From positions 277,807 to 341,806 of the forward strand of contig NZ_JBICTU010000005.1 of assembly GCF_043197795.1 (NCBI RefSeq): DNA of 64,000 bases, read 5' to 3'. The notes beneath the pieces were generated by a model. It searched no databases. It was not told where the DNA came from and was given only the letters and a program-made list of their open reading frames with translations. The translations under genes and the position numbers were made by a program. Numbering within the stretch: position 1 is the stretch's first letter; each line of letters begins with the position of its first letter. Source of the stretch: Sphaerisporangium sp040649355 (lineage in GTDB: Bacteria > Actinomycetota > Actinomycetes > Streptosporangiales > Streptosporangiaceae). Positions 35,951 to 44,716 of the stretch are shown piece after piece.

Positions 35951-36623
35951 AGAAAAATTAAAGCCGTCCGAAACCGCCGCCTTGCTGGTACTGATGTGCG
36001 AGGCAGGAGAGGTCTCGAATCTGGATCTCAGCGAGCGCTACGGCCTGACGATTACCGGCAAGACCCGTCTCAAGCTGAACGACCTGAAGCTGGTCGAAAG
36101 CTGGAAGCAGGGTCGGACGTTCTTTCACGTACTGACCGACGCTGGCTGGGCGCGTTTGAGTGAAGAGCTTCGCGGCGGCATCGTCAGGACTACAGGTTCG
36201 GCCGGTTCTGCACTTTACGCGCTGCTGGTCGGCCTGCAGGCATTCATGGATCGCACCGACCGCAGGCTCGCCGACATCTTCGCGTCGTCGAGCGAATCCT
36301 CGTCGCTCGACGATTCGCCCCCGGCGGCCTTCCCTGTGCCGTCCGGCCGGCCTTCACCCGATTCGGCCGTCGAGGCGCGTATCCGTGCCGCCTACACCCA
36401 GCTGGCCGAGAAGCCGGGCACCTGGATCGGGCTCACCGAGATCCGTGCGCTCATCTCCGACTTGCCGAGAGCAGCCGTCGATCAAACGCTCAGGTTGATG
36501 AACCGGATGCCCGACGTGACTCTCATCCCCGAGTCCAACCAGAAGACCCTGACCCAGGAGGACCGCGAGGCGGCGGTGACCATCGGCGATCAGGCGAAGC
36601 ACGCGCTCTGGATTGGGGCATGA
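35943..36623 (+). CDS. Winged-helix protein of the nuclease/HerA operon
   Basis: 226 aa from ATG 35943. Residues 5-78 look like a winged helix: SETAALLVLMCEAGEVSNLDLSERYGLTITGKTRLKLNDLKLVES, with a wing at RTFFHVLTDAGWARL. Residues 78-110 are helical, 110-135 a Ser/Pro-rich linker, and 136-226 a second helical domain (RIRAAYTQLAEKPGTWIGLTEIRALI, then LMNRMPDVTLIPESNQKTLT) that may also be winged-helix. It could be the operon's regulator or a DNA-binding subunit of the complex. It overlaps the upstream gene by 8 bp and the downstream gene by 4 bp (ATGA). No family recognised. Confidence 0.7.
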   Translation: MSEEKLKPSETAALLVLMCEAGEVSNLDLSERYGLTITGKTRLKLNDLKLVESWKQGRTFFHVLTDAGWARLSEELRGGIVRTTGSAGSALYALLVGLQAFMDRTDRRLADIFASSSESSSLDDSPPAAFPVPSGRPSPDSAVEARIRAAYTQLAEKPGTWIGLTEIRALISDLPRAAVDQTLRLMNRMPDVTLIPESNQKTLTQEDREAAVTIGDQAKHALWIGA

Positions 36624-39600
36624 TGACGGGCGACGAGCGGCGTGCCCTGGAGGCGCTCAGATTCAACTGGGTCGAGGGTCCGGGTGACGTGTGGCATCCC
36701 TCGGAATTCCATGTCGACGGCCTGCACCGCAGCACAGTGCAGGCGATTCTCGACGGATTGGCGGAGGCCGGCGACAGCGTACACGCGAGCCCCATCGGAG
36801 TGGCCGTCCAGGGGGGACGCGGAACCGGCAAGACGCACCTGCTCGGCTGGGTGAGGGAGAAGGTGCAGCAGGAAGGCGGCTACTTCTTCCTGGTGGGCCT
36901 GCTTGACGCCAAGGACTTCTGGGAAAGCGTCGTGGTCTCGGTGCAGGACAGCCTGGCGCGCGAGGTCGACGGTGAGAGCCAGCTCAGGATGTTTCTGCGG
37001 CGCCTGTCCTCGCTGGTGGGCGTGCAACGGCTTTCCCGGCGGGAGTTGATCGGGAAGGCGCCGCTTTCGAGAGAGGCCTTGGACGCCTTCGTGGACGCGT
37101 TGCGCCGCTTCGACCCGCGCGTGGGCGGTGACGTCCAAGACACCGCTCGCGCACTGGTCCTGTGTGCCTCCGAAGACTGGCGGGCGCAGGATGTCGGACT
37201 CACGTACCTGTCTTCGAACTCCGAAGAGGAACCGGGTGAGCGCGCCAAATGGGGAATGCGGCAGACCCGCAAAACGCCGCAGGAGATCGTCCGGGACATT
37301 TCCCGGCTCCTCGCCTTCACCGGGCCGTCCGTGATCGCCGTCGACCAGATCGACGTCCTCATCGCGCAGGCGTCCATCAACAGCAGGAACAGGGAGACAG
37401 CCCAAGGCTGGCGCGAGGCGCTTGTTATCGAGCAGGTCGCCGGGGGCCTGATGGCCCTGCGGGAGTACACCCACCGCACGCTCATCATGGTCTCGTGCAT
37501 CCCGCCGACCTGGATCTTCATCAAGGAGATCGCGACCGACACGGTCCAGGACCGGTTCCGGGAGACGGTGCCGCTCATGGCGATCCCCGATGCCAAGATC
37601 GGCCACGACCTGATTGAGAAGAGGTTCACCGCGCGGTTCCGTAAGATCGGTTTCCGCCCTCCCTATCCAACCTGGCCGGTGAAACCGTCCGCGTTCGATG
37701 AAGCCCCCGACTTCAACCCGCGGGAACTCCTCAAAAAGATCGACAGCCACATCCAGAGCTGCCTGCTGAGTGGTGTGGTCAAAGAGCTGGAGTGCCTGGC
37801 CGACCCGATCGTGACGGGTGACGAAATCCCTCTCCCGGACGGACCGGTGTCACCTCTGCCCGATTTGTCCGCACTGGACCTCCGATTCGCGGAACTGGTG
37901 AAGAACGCGGACGGCAAGCTGGCCCTCGACTTCACGACCGAGGACGCCGAGATGCCGAAACTCCTGTCCGCGGGGCTCGCCGCCTGGATCGCCGGGCAGG
38001 GCGAGGGCGGCAGGGAGTTCGACCAGGATGCGGCGCCCAGTGCGAAGCCCTCTCTGCACGCGCGACTCCGCCGCAGCCTGAGTGAGCACAACGAAGACGA
38101 GGCGCACTGGTCCTTTCGCGGGATCGCGGCTCCCAACGCGATAGCCGCGCTCAATCGGCTGCGCACCGCCTGTGTGGCGGCCGGACTGGACGCCGAGGTG
38201 CCGCAACGACGGCTGTTCGTCCTGCGAAATGACGATTGGTCTCCCGGTGTTCGCACGCAGGAGGCTGTCGCGGCGTTCGAGAAGGCCGGTGGTAGGGCCC
38301 TTCCCGTCGGGGAGGACGATCTGAGGAGACTCGCGGCGCTGCGGGATCTACTGGCTGAGAATCCCCCGAACCTGCATGCCTGGCTCGTGGAGCGAAAGCC
38401 TGCCAACAAGATCCTTCTGTTCAAAGAGGCCCTGGGCGAGAACGGGGACGTTGCGTCCGGACGTCCCGAGGACGTCGCCTGGCTCACGGGCTTGTCCATG
38501 CCATCGGGGGAGGCCGGGCACCCGACGACAGTGGCCGCGAACGGGGCCTCCGGCTCGACATCTGCCGAAGAACCGGCGGGTGGGGCATGGAGCGTTCCCA
38601 CGGGGAGCGTTCAGGAGGCATCGGCGCCGGCACCGCCCCCGGCGAAGAAGACGGTCATGGGATGGGCGCCGTCCATCACGATCGGCACGACGATCACGGG
38701 CGGCAGGGCCGTCAACGTGGAGTTGGAGGCGCTTCGCAAGCACACCGCGATCTTCGCCGGATCGGGGTCGGGCAAGACCGTGCTGATCCGGCGTCTGGTC
38801 GAGGAGTGCGCGCTCCAGGGGGTCTCGTCCATCGTGCTCGATCCCAACAACGACCTCGCTCGTCTTGGGGACGGTTGGCCGGAAGAGCCGCCGCTTTGGG
38901 GCATGGGCGACGCGGGGAAGGCGAAGGAGTACCTGGCGAACACCGACGTCGTGGTCTGGACACCGCTGCGCGACGCGGGGCGTCCGCTCAGCTTCCAGCC
39001 GTTGCCCGACTTCAGCGGCGTGTCAGATGATCCCGACGAGTTCCGCGAGGCCGTGGACGCCGCCGTCGCGTCCATCGCTCCCCGCGCCAAGCTCGTGGGC
39101 AACACCAACAAAGTCCACCAGGGACTGGCAGTGCTCCGCGAGACGCTGCGGTACTACGGACACCGGGGCCCGACAAGTCTTCGGGGCCTCATCGACGTCC
39201 TGGCCGCGCTGCCGGAGGGGGTGAGCGAGCTTCTCCACGCGGAGAAGCTCGCGGCCGACATCGCGCAGAACCTCACTGCGGCGATGGTGAATGATCCGCT
39301 GTTCGGCGGTGCCGGTGCGCCCATGGACCCGGGGATCCTGTTGACCCCGCCCGAGGGGAAGCGGGCCCGCGTTTCGGTGATCAGTCTCGTCGGACTGCCG
39401 TCAGACGACCAGCGGCAGAGCTTCGTCAACCAGTTGCAGATGGCGCTGTTCGCCTGGATCAAGAAGCATCCGTCCGGGGACCGCCCGCTGGGGGGTCTGT
39501 TCGTCATGGACGAGGCGCAGACGTTCGCCCCGTCCGGTGCGATGACCGCCTGCACGCACAGCACGCTGGCTCTGGCATCCCAGGCTCGGAAGTACGGGCT

Positions 39601-39913
39601 CGGGCTGGTGTTCGCGACGCAGGCTCCGAGAGGGCTGCACAACCGGATTCCGGGGAACTCCGCGACCCAGTTCTTCGGCCTGCTGAACAGCCCGACGCAG
39701 ATCGACGCCGCCAGGGAGATGGCCCAGGCCAAGGGCAGCCACATCACCGACATCGGCCGGCTCAGCACCGGGCAGTTCTACGCGGCCATCGAGGGGGCGA
39801 GGTTCGAGAAGACGCAGGCTCCTCTGTGCCTGAGCCACCATCCCAAGAGTCCGCTAACCACGGAGGAGGTCATCGAAAGGGCCAGGAGGTCCATGGAGGG
39901 CGGGCCCGCGTGA
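36620..39913 (+). CDS. Dual-ATPase protein: AAA/ORC-like domain fused to HerA/FtsK-like DNA-pumping ATPase
   Basis: 1,097 aa from ATG 36620. The N-terminal ATPase has Walker A GGRGTGKT (65-72) and Walker B VIAVDQID (D242). A middle region (about 390-690) with an Ala/Pro-rich end links to the second ATPase. This has Walker A GSGSGKT (714-720), LDPNNDLARLG, Walker B LFVMDEAQTF (D964-E965), and the HerA/FtsK-type tail FATQAPRGLHNRIPGNSATQFFG plus REMAQAKGSHITDIGRLSTGQFY. HerA-type ATPases form hexamers that move on DNA, often with a nuclease; a PD-(D/E)XK partner is encoded two genes upstream. Last gene of the operon, with a 38-bp palindrome about 95 bp after its stop codon. Confidence 0.8.
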   Translation: MMTGDERRALEALRFNWVEGPGDVWHPSEFHVDGLHRSTVQAILDGLAEAGDSVHASPIGVAVQGGRGTGKTHLLGWVREKVQQEGGYFFLVGLLDAKDFWESVVVSVQDSLAREVDGESQLRMFLRRLSSLVGVQRLSRRELIGKAPLSREALDAFVDALRRFDPRVGGDVQDTARALVLCASEDWRAQDVGLTYLSSNSEEEPGERAKWGMRQTRKTPQEIVRDISRLLAFTGPSVIAVDQIDVLIAQASINSRNRETAQGWREALVIEQVAGGLMALREYTHRTLIMVSCIPPTWIFIKEIATDTVQDRFRETVPLMAIPDAKIGHDLIEKRFTARFRKIGFRPPYPTWPVKPSAFDEAPDFNPRELLKKIDSHIQSCLLSGVVKELECLADPIVTGDEIPLPDGPVSPLPDLSALDLRFAELVKNADGKLALDFTTEDAEMPKLLSAGLAAWIAGQGEGGREFDQDAAPSAKPSLHARLRRSLSEHNEDEAHWSFRGIAAPNAIAALNRLRTACVAAGLDAEVPQRRLFVLRNDDWSPGVRTQEAVAAFEKAGGRALPVGEDDLRRLAALRDLLAENPPNLHAWLVERKPANKILLFKEALGENGDVASGRPEDVAWLTGLSMPSGEAGHPTTVAANGASGSTSAEEPAGGAWSVPTGSVQEASAPAPPPAKKTVMGWAPSITIGTTITGGRAVNVELEALRKHTAIFAGSGSGKTVLIRRLVEECALQGVSSIVLDPNNDLARLGDGWPEEPPLWGMGDAGKAKEYLANTDVVVWTPLRDAGRPLSFQPLPDFSGVSDDPDEFREAVDAAVASIAPRAKLVGNTNKVHQGLAVLRETLRYYGHRGPTSLRGLIDVLAALPEGVSELLHAEKLAADIAQNLTAAMVNDPLFGGAGAPMDPGILLTPPEGKRARVSVISLVGLPSDDQRQSFVNQLQMALFAWIKKHPSGDRPLGGLFVMDEAQTFAPSGAMTACTHSTLALASQARKYGLGLVFATQAPRGLHNRIPGNSATQFFGLLNSPTQIDAAREMAQAKGSHITDIGRLSTGQFYAAIEGARFEKTQAPLCLSHHPKSPLTTEEVIERARRSMEGGPA

Positions 39914-40008
39914 CACCGGTCCTGGGCGCGGCCATCGGTGAGGCCGGGGGCCGGTTCTGCTCGGCCCGCCGCGTCCGTACCGTCTGGCCGGGGAGATCGA
40001 CGCGGTGA

Positions 40009-40046
40009 GTAATCCTGTATGGCCTCATGAGGCCATACAGGATTAC
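40009..40046. repeat. Perfect 38-bp palindrome
   Basis: GTAATCCTGTATGGCCTCA followed without a gap by its exact reverse complement; the axis lies between 40027 and 40028. It falls between the convergent HerA-like gene and the Cys-rich peptide gene, has no T-tract, and is less GC-rich than its surroundings. It may be a bidirectional terminator or a protein/recombinase site. Confidence 0.9.
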
Positions 40047-40068
40047 GGAGACCCACCGCGGGACCGGA

Positions 40069-40251
40069 TCAGCTGCAGCCACCACAGACAGGGCGGCAAT
40101 TGCAGTCAAAGCAGCACTTCCGCTTTTTGCCCGACGCGCAGGGGCCCGGTTCGTCGTAACACAGACCTCTTTCCACGCAGCACGCGCCGGCCCCCGCCTT
40201 GGGCACGAATGCCGTCAGCATACGGTCCGCCATCTTCCCGAGCATCTTCAT
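40069..40251 (-). CDS. 60-aa peptide with ten cysteines (candidate precursor peptide)
   Basis: ATG 40251 has a strong site, GAGGGGGTGAG, at good spacing. The first 23 residues (MKMLGKMADRML, then TAFVPKAGAGA) are Cys-free, basic and amphipathic, and end in AGA, which fits a type I signal peptidase site. The last 37 residues hold ten Cys: C24, C25, C31, C38, C46, C47, C50, C52, C56 and C59, enough for five disulfides or other cross-links. The split into a leader and a dense Cys core resembles precursors of modified or disulfide-rich peptides. On the same strand upstream lie an ABC exporter, a thioredoxin-fold protein, a MauE-like protein and a signal peptidase. No known family is assigned. Confidence 0.7.
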   Translation of the reverse strand: MKMLGKMADRMLTAFVPKAGAGACCVERGLCYDEPGPCASGKKRKCCFDCNCRPVCGGCS

Positions 40252-40494
40252 ATTCTCACCCCCTCTTCAGTTCCATGAAGCAACCATAGGAGGGGTGGAT
40301 ACATTCGCATTTGACGTGTGATACATCATCGTGCCCGGCCGGATCATGCCCGCCAGCCGAGAACGATTCGCATCACCAGAATGACGCGAAGCGCCTCGGG
40401 ACCGGGGGGCCGGGCCACTGACGGCGACCGGCGCGGGGACGGATCACCAGAGGCGGTTCACCGCCGTCCCCGGTCTCACCCGGCGATGACGAAA

Positions 40495-41073
40495 TCACCA
40501 TCTCCGGCTGCCCAGGAGGTGGGCCAGCAGCCTGTCCAGAGGCCTCGGCACGCGATCGAGATCGAGTGCCGCGACGAGCGGGCCGGCGTAGCGGATCTTG
40601 CGGCCACCGCCCGAACCCATGAACCGGCGCAACTGGTCGTGAGTGGTGCTCCCGCGCCAGGCGGGTTGCTTCTGGAGCGTGCGAAACGAGCTGAGCTCGC
40701 CCTCGGCATCGACAACGCGCTCGACCGTGGCGGTGCCGAGGGCGCGGATCAGCTCGTCTTCCAGGTCGGCGACGCACACGAAGAATCCGAGCGCCTCCAG
40801 GTCGCTTCTGCCGAGACCGGATCCAAGGCCGGCGCGCTCGAGAACCCTCCGGAAGGCGCCTTCCTCCCCGGCGTCGCACAGACCGGCCAGCCGGAGATCG
40901 CGACCGGCAGGGCCGAACCTGCCGATATGCGTCCCGATATTCGTGGCACCGCCCATGGCCACAACGGAGATGCCTTCGGCCGCCAGGTCCCGGCCACGGC
41001 GCTCGGCCAGCGCTTCGATGGCGGACTTGTCACTGGCTCCCTCGACCAGGACCACGGTTCGCGTGTCGCTCAC
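40495..41073 (-). CDS. TOPRIM-domain protein (OLD-nuclease-like TOPRIM without ATPase)
   Basis: 192 aa from GTG 41073 (VSDTRTVVLVEGASDKSAIEAL); an in-frame ATG at 41109 has its AGGGG too close to be usable. The acidic TOPRIM residues are visible: E of LVEGASDK, D of GLCDAGEE and D of VCVADLEDELI. In OLD-family proteins this domain is a metal-dependent nuclease attached to an ABC ATPase; here it stands alone. It is annotated in relatives as a TOPRIM nucleotidyl transferase/hydrolase domain protein. It lies between the exporter and the Cys-rich peptide gene on the same strand; whether it belongs to that pathway is unclear. Confidence 0.78.
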   Translation of the reverse strand: MSDTRTVVLVEGASDKSAIEALAERRGRDLAAEGISVVAMGGATNIGTHIGRFGPAGRDLRLAGLCDAGEEGAFRRVLERAGLGSGLGRSDLEALGFFVCVADLEDELIRALGTATVERVVDAEGELSSFRTLQKQPAWRGSTTHDQLRRFMGSGGGRKIRYAGPLVAALDLDRVPRPLDRLLAHLLGSRRW

Positions 41074-41183
41074 GAGCCCAGCCTCGCACCGAACCTGGGA
41101 GAGATTCATCCCCTTTTGTGCGTTGGAAGGTCACCGGCCGCCGCTCGCGACGGCAACGCGGCGACTCGCTGCCATACGGCGAG

Positions 41184-43085
41184 CTAGGCCGTCCGCGTTT
41201 CGGCCGCCGGGTCTATCCCGTCAGCATGGGAATCGTCCCGGTAACCGGCCGACTGCATGCCGAACAGGCGCGCATAGGGGCCTTGGGAGGCCATGAGCCG
41301 CGCGTGCGATCCCTGCTCGGCGATGACGCCGTCGGCGAGCACGACGACGACGTCGGCGTCCCGGATGGAACCGAGCCGGTGGGAGATCAGCAGCGTGGTG
41401 GCCCCGCGCCTGTGTACGCGGAGCTTGGCGTGCACCTCGTACTCGGCCTCGGCGTCCAGGCCCGAACTGGGCTCGTCGAGGATCATCAGGTCACGGCGGT
41501 CACGCAGGAAGGCCCTGGCCAGCGCCAGGCGTTGCCACTGGCCGCCGGAGAGGCGGACGCCCGTCGACGGGTCTCCGTCCTCGGCCTGACTCCAGATCAT
41601 GCGGGTCAGCAGCGTGTGGTACCCGCCAGGCAGCCTTTCGAGCACGTCGTGGATCCCGGCACGCCGCGCGGCCAGGCGGAGCCGGTCCTCGTCCGCGGGT
41701 GAGTCGACGTCCCCCACCGCGATGTTCTCGGCCGCGGTCAGGTCGTACTCCATGTAGTCCTGGAACACCGCACTGATGCGCCGTCGCAGCACGGCCACGT
41801 CGGTGTCCCGCAGGTCGGCCCCGTCCCAGAGGATCGCGCCGCGGGTCGGGTCGTAGAAGCGGCACAGCAGCTTGACCAGCGTGCTCTTTCCCGCGCCGTT
41901 GACACCGACCAGCCCGACGGAGCTCCCTTGGGGGATGAACAGGCTGACCCCGCGCAGCACCCACGGGTGGTCCTCGCCATAACGGAACCAGACGTCGCGC
42001 AGCTCTATCCCGCGCCTCAGCGCGGGCAGGGCCGCCGGTGTCAGGGCCGGCGGCAGGTCCGGGGGCATGTCCTGGATGGCGGTGAAGTGGCCGAACAGCA
42101 GGAGCTGCTGATACGCCTGGGCGAAGGACTGCAGCAGGCCGGTCAGCGCCGCCTGCACTCCCGCCACGGCGGCGATGAACATCGAGACGTCCCCCAGCGT
42201 GAGCTCCCCCTTCTGGGCGGCCATCGCCGCCCAGACCAGACCGCCCCCGGCGACGGCCGCGCCCAGCAGCGCGAGGCCGCTCTGCACCAGGGATTCCCGC
42301 AGGTCGACCCGGCGTTTCGCCGCGTCCGCGGTCTGCCGCTCGGTGAGCATCCGCGCACGCAGGAACGGGCCGATGCCGAACAGGCGGATCTCCTTGGCCG
42401 CCTGCGGGTCCTGCAGCAGGAGACGGTAGAAGAGCTCCCGCCGCTCGGCGGATCCGATGTCCCAGAACATCGCGGCCCTGTTGCGGGACAGGTGCAACTC
42501 CATGACGAGCATCGGCGCGGCGGTGCCGAGCACGACCGCCGTCATCACCGGGCTGATGACGGCCAGCGAAACGATCAGTCCCGACGCCGTCAGCAGGCCT
42601 CTGACCGCGCCGAGCGCTCCGTCCACCAGCAGCGCCGGCGTGCTCGCCGCCTGCTGCGCCAGATGCAGCCGGTCGAGGAAGGGGGGATCCTCGAAGCGGG
42701 CGAGCCCGGTGAACCGCTCGACCGAACGGTACAGCTCGTCCTCGGCCGCCAGCCCGACCTTGCGGCCGATCTCCCCCCGGAGGAACTGGACGGACTGGCC
42801 GACCACCGCCACCGCGACTCCCGCGACGGCCAGTCCCGCGGAGATCGCCAGCAGGGAGGAGAGCGCGGCGCCGGCGGACAGGCCGTCGAGGAGGAGCTTG
42901 GTCAGCCAGGCCACGGCGACGGGCACGGCCGCGAGGACCAGGTTGCACACGACGTACATGACGGTGGCGCCACGGCAGGCCCGCCAGGTGAGCCGGGCGG
43001 CCACGCCCAGGGCCCTGTACGTCGCGGACGGTCCCGCCTCCTTTCCCGCCGGTCCGCCGGACGAGGCCGGGCGCGACCCGCTCAT
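41184..43085 (-). CDS. ABC exporter, fused membrane and ATP-binding domains
   Basis: 633 aa. Residues 30-330 form the six-helix exporter domain. Residues 350-600 form the nucleotide-binding domain with Walker A GVNGAGKST, signature LSGGQWQRLALARA, Walker B DLMILDEPSSGLD and the switch ISHR. There is no peptidase C39 domain, so any leader must be removed by another protease; the signal peptidase gene in the same operon is a candidate. It probably exports a peptide or small molecule as a homodimer. The start overlaps the stop of the thioredoxin-fold gene (ATGA). Heterodimer partners are absent. Confidence 0.9.
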   Translation of the reverse strand: MSGSRPASSGGPAGKEAGPSATYRALGVAARLTWRACRGATVMYVVCNLVLAAVPVAVAWLTKLLLDGLSAGAALSSLLAISAGLAVAGVAVAVVGQSVQFLRGEIGRKVGLAAEDELYRSVERFTGLARFEDPPFLDRLHLAQQAASTPALLVDGALGAVRGLLTASGLIVSLAVISPVMTAVVLGTAAPMLVMELHLSRNRAAMFWDIGSAERRELFYRLLLQDPQAAKEIRLFGIGPFLRARMLTERQTADAAKRRVDLRESLVQSGLALLGAAVAGGGLVWAAMAAQKGELTLGDVSMFIAAVAGVQAALTGLLQSFAQAYQQLLLFGHFTAIQDMPPDLPPALTPAALPALRRGIELRDVWFRYGEDHPWVLRGVSLFIPQGSSVGLVGVNGAGKSTLVKLLCRFYDPTRGAILWDGADLRDTDVAVLRRRISAVFQDYMEYDLTAAENIAVGDVDSPADEDRLRLAARRAGIHDVLERLPGGYHTLLTRMIWSQAEDGDPSTGVRLSGGQWQRLALARAFLRDRRDLMILDEPSSGLDAEAEYEVHAKLRVHRRGATTLLISHRLGSIRDADVVVVLADGVIAEQGSHARLMASQGPYARLFGMQSAGYRDDSHADGIDPAAETRTA

Positions 43086-43621
43086 CTCCGGACGTGATCC
43101 GGGAAGGCGTCGAGGCTGGACCCGCTGACCTCCACGATCCCGTCCCGTACCAGGCAGACTCCGGGGTAGCCGCTCACCGCGAAGGCCTTGTGGAGCGGGC
43201 CTTCGTAGCCCTCGGTGACGACGCGCGCGTACGGGCTCACCATGGCGACCTTCTCCGGCACCTTCTCCTTGCCGGGGCCGTCGTCGGCGATGACGACGAG
43301 AACCTGGTCGCGCCCGCCAGGCATGGCCGCCGCGTACTCGACGAAACTCGGAAGCAGCTTCTCACAGGGCTGGCAGGTCGGGGACAGGAAGCCGACCAGG
43401 GTCTCGCCCGACAGCAGGCCGCGGGAGACCTGTTCCCCCTCGGTGGTGACCGCCGCGAATCCGGCGATCTCGGTCCCCTTGCCGCAGATGAGGTCCGTCG
43501 GGCCGTGGTGTGCCTGGCCGAGCTGTTCGGTGTGTTCGCGCAGGCGCCGGATCACTCCGAACGTCAGGACGAGATCGAGCAGGACGAGGACGCCGACGAC
43601 GATGACGGCGGTGATGAGCAT
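43082..43621 (-). CDS. Membrane-anchored thioredoxin-fold (TlpA/redoxin-like) protein
   Basis: 179 aa from ATG 43621 behind AGGAGGCGAA. Residues 3-24 form an N-terminal membrane anchor; the rest should face outside. The redox motif is SPTCQPCEKLL (C83, C86), a CxxC in thioredoxin context, followed by VLVVIADD and the cis-Pro segment SGYPGVCLV. It should transfer electrons or oxidise/isomerise disulfides outside the membrane, probably together with the MauE-like protein 8 bp upstream. In methylamine dehydrogenase operons the equivalent pair is MauD/MauE, needed to mature a disulfide-rich subunit. Confidence 0.88.
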   Translation of the reverse strand: MLITAVIVVGVLVLLDLVLTFGVIRRLREHTEQLGQAHHGPTDLICGKGTEIAGFAAVTTEGEQVSRGLLSGETLVGFLSPTCQPCEKLLPSFVEYAAAMPGGRDQVLVVIADDGPGKEKVPEKVAMVSPYARVVTEGYEGPLHKAFAVSGYPGVCLVRDGIVEVSGSSLDAFPDHVRR

Positions 43622-43629
43622 TTCGCCTC

Positions 43630-44166
43630 CTAGGGGGATTTGTTCCGGCCTACGGCCGGGGCGGCGTACAGTGCGACCAGGTCGTCGAGGCGGATCAGGA
43701 TCGATCCGGCCGCGAGCCCGGCGACGACGGCGACGACCAGCCCGCCCGGGTGGGCCTGGCCGGCGGCGGGCACCGCGCCGCCCAGCGCGGCGACCATGAA
43801 CAGGCCGTTGCGCACCAGGTGGTGACGACCGATCGGCGTGGCAGCCGGGCCGAAGCAGCGGCACGTCGCGGTCCGGCCCCGGCGCACGACGGCCGCGATC
43901 GCGACGGTGAAGCCCGCCAGAAGGGCGAACGCGAGGACGCACCCCACGGACGCGGTGAAAGGCGTCACCACCAGTGGCACGATCGCCAGCTCGGCGAGCG
44001 CGACAGCGGGCGCCAGCGACCTCGCCTGCCCGGCCCTGACGGGCACGAGGGCCGGGAGAGACTCGGCGAACGCCCTCAGCCTTTCCCGGCCACGGAGCTT
44101 ACTCGTGGCCGACACGATGAAGACCAGGGCGATAAGAGCGCGGCAGCCGACATCGATGTAGTGCAC
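43630..44166 (-). CDS. MauE/DoxX-like redox-associated membrane protein
   Basis: 178 aa from GTG 44166 with four hydrophobic segments. The family motif FIVSATSKLRGRERL follows the first helix, and C102-x-C104 (ATCRCFGPA) lies on the loop between helices 2 and 3, as in MauE. Such proteins shuttle reducing equivalents across the membrane to a thioredoxin-fold partner; the next gene encodes one. The start codon lacks a good Shine-Dalgarno site and 46 bp separate it from the signal peptidase gene, but the operon order is unbroken. Confidence 0.87.
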   Translation of the reverse strand: MHYIDVGCRALIALVFIVSATSKLRGRERLRAFAESLPALVPVRAGQARSLAPAVALAELAIVPLVVTPFTASVGCVLAFALLAGFTVAIAAVVRRGRTATCRCFGPAATPIGRHHLVRNGLFMVAALGGAVPAAGQAHPGGLVVAVVAGLAAGSILIRLDDLVALYAAPAVGRNKSP

Positions 44167-44212
44167 GCGCCGAGACTACGAAGCCGGAATACACCTTCGG
44201 TACATTCACCGA

Positions 44213-44713
44213 TCAGCCCAATGCCGACGGCGGTCCGGCGGAATTCCGGCGGGGCAACCGGGCCACCACCACCCCCAATAACCGATCGCCGGGGCACGGT
44301 CCCCATTTACGAGAATCCCCGCTCCTCTTACCGTCGCCTATGAGGACCAGGGAACCGGACGGCACCCGGGCGTCTTCGTCTTCGATTCCGGCCGCCGCCG
44401 CCACCGCGGGCGGGACCGGATCTCCCGGGAGGGCGACCGCCCTTTTGACCACCCATTCGCGGCCTTGGAGCCGGTGCCCCGGGGGAGGGAGGCGGGCCCA
44501 CAGCCCCTCGGGGTGGGGACTTTCGAGCACGACGATCTGCCCGCGCCGCACCCGGCGCAAGGGGCGGCGCAGTACGAGCACCCTGTCGCGGTCGAGCAGG
44601 GTCGGCTCCATGCTGTGGCCTTCCACAGTGATCACTACGAGCCGTCGACGAGCCGCTGTGGCCGCCGCGACGCATAACAGGCCGCCGGCGGCCACCATCC
44701 GGGACAGACGCAT
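44213..44713 (-). CDS. S26-family signal peptidase
   Basis: 166 aa from ATG 44713 (GGAAGGAG upstream). One N-terminal membrane helix (about 6-21) precedes the catalytic Ser S34 in EGHSMEPTL. The general-base Lys K90 lies in WVVKRAVALPGDPVP, and the box-E segment is GDGKRSGDSRKWGPCPGDRLLG. It is smaller than a housekeeping SipS/LepB enzyme and lies 3 bp after the AfsR-like regulator. In this setting it probably cleaves a dedicated substrate, with the 60-aa Cys-rich peptide (AGA before its Cys core) the obvious candidate. Confidence 0.88.
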   Translation of the reverse strand: MRLSRMVAAGGLLCVAAATAARRRLVVITVEGHSMEPTLLDRDRVLVLRRPLRRVRRGQIVVLESPHPEGLWARLPPPGHRLQGREWVVKRAVALPGDPVPPAVAAAAGIEDEDARVPSGSLVLIGDGKRSGDSRKWGPCPGDRLLGVVVARLPRRNSAGPPSALG

Positions 44714-44716
44714 CGG

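Noticed and set aside
40027..40251. Plus-strand open frames across the Cys-rich peptide gene
   Set aside because: They lack ribosome-binding sites and family resemblance; the minus-strand frame has a strong GGGGGTGAG site and the Cys pattern.
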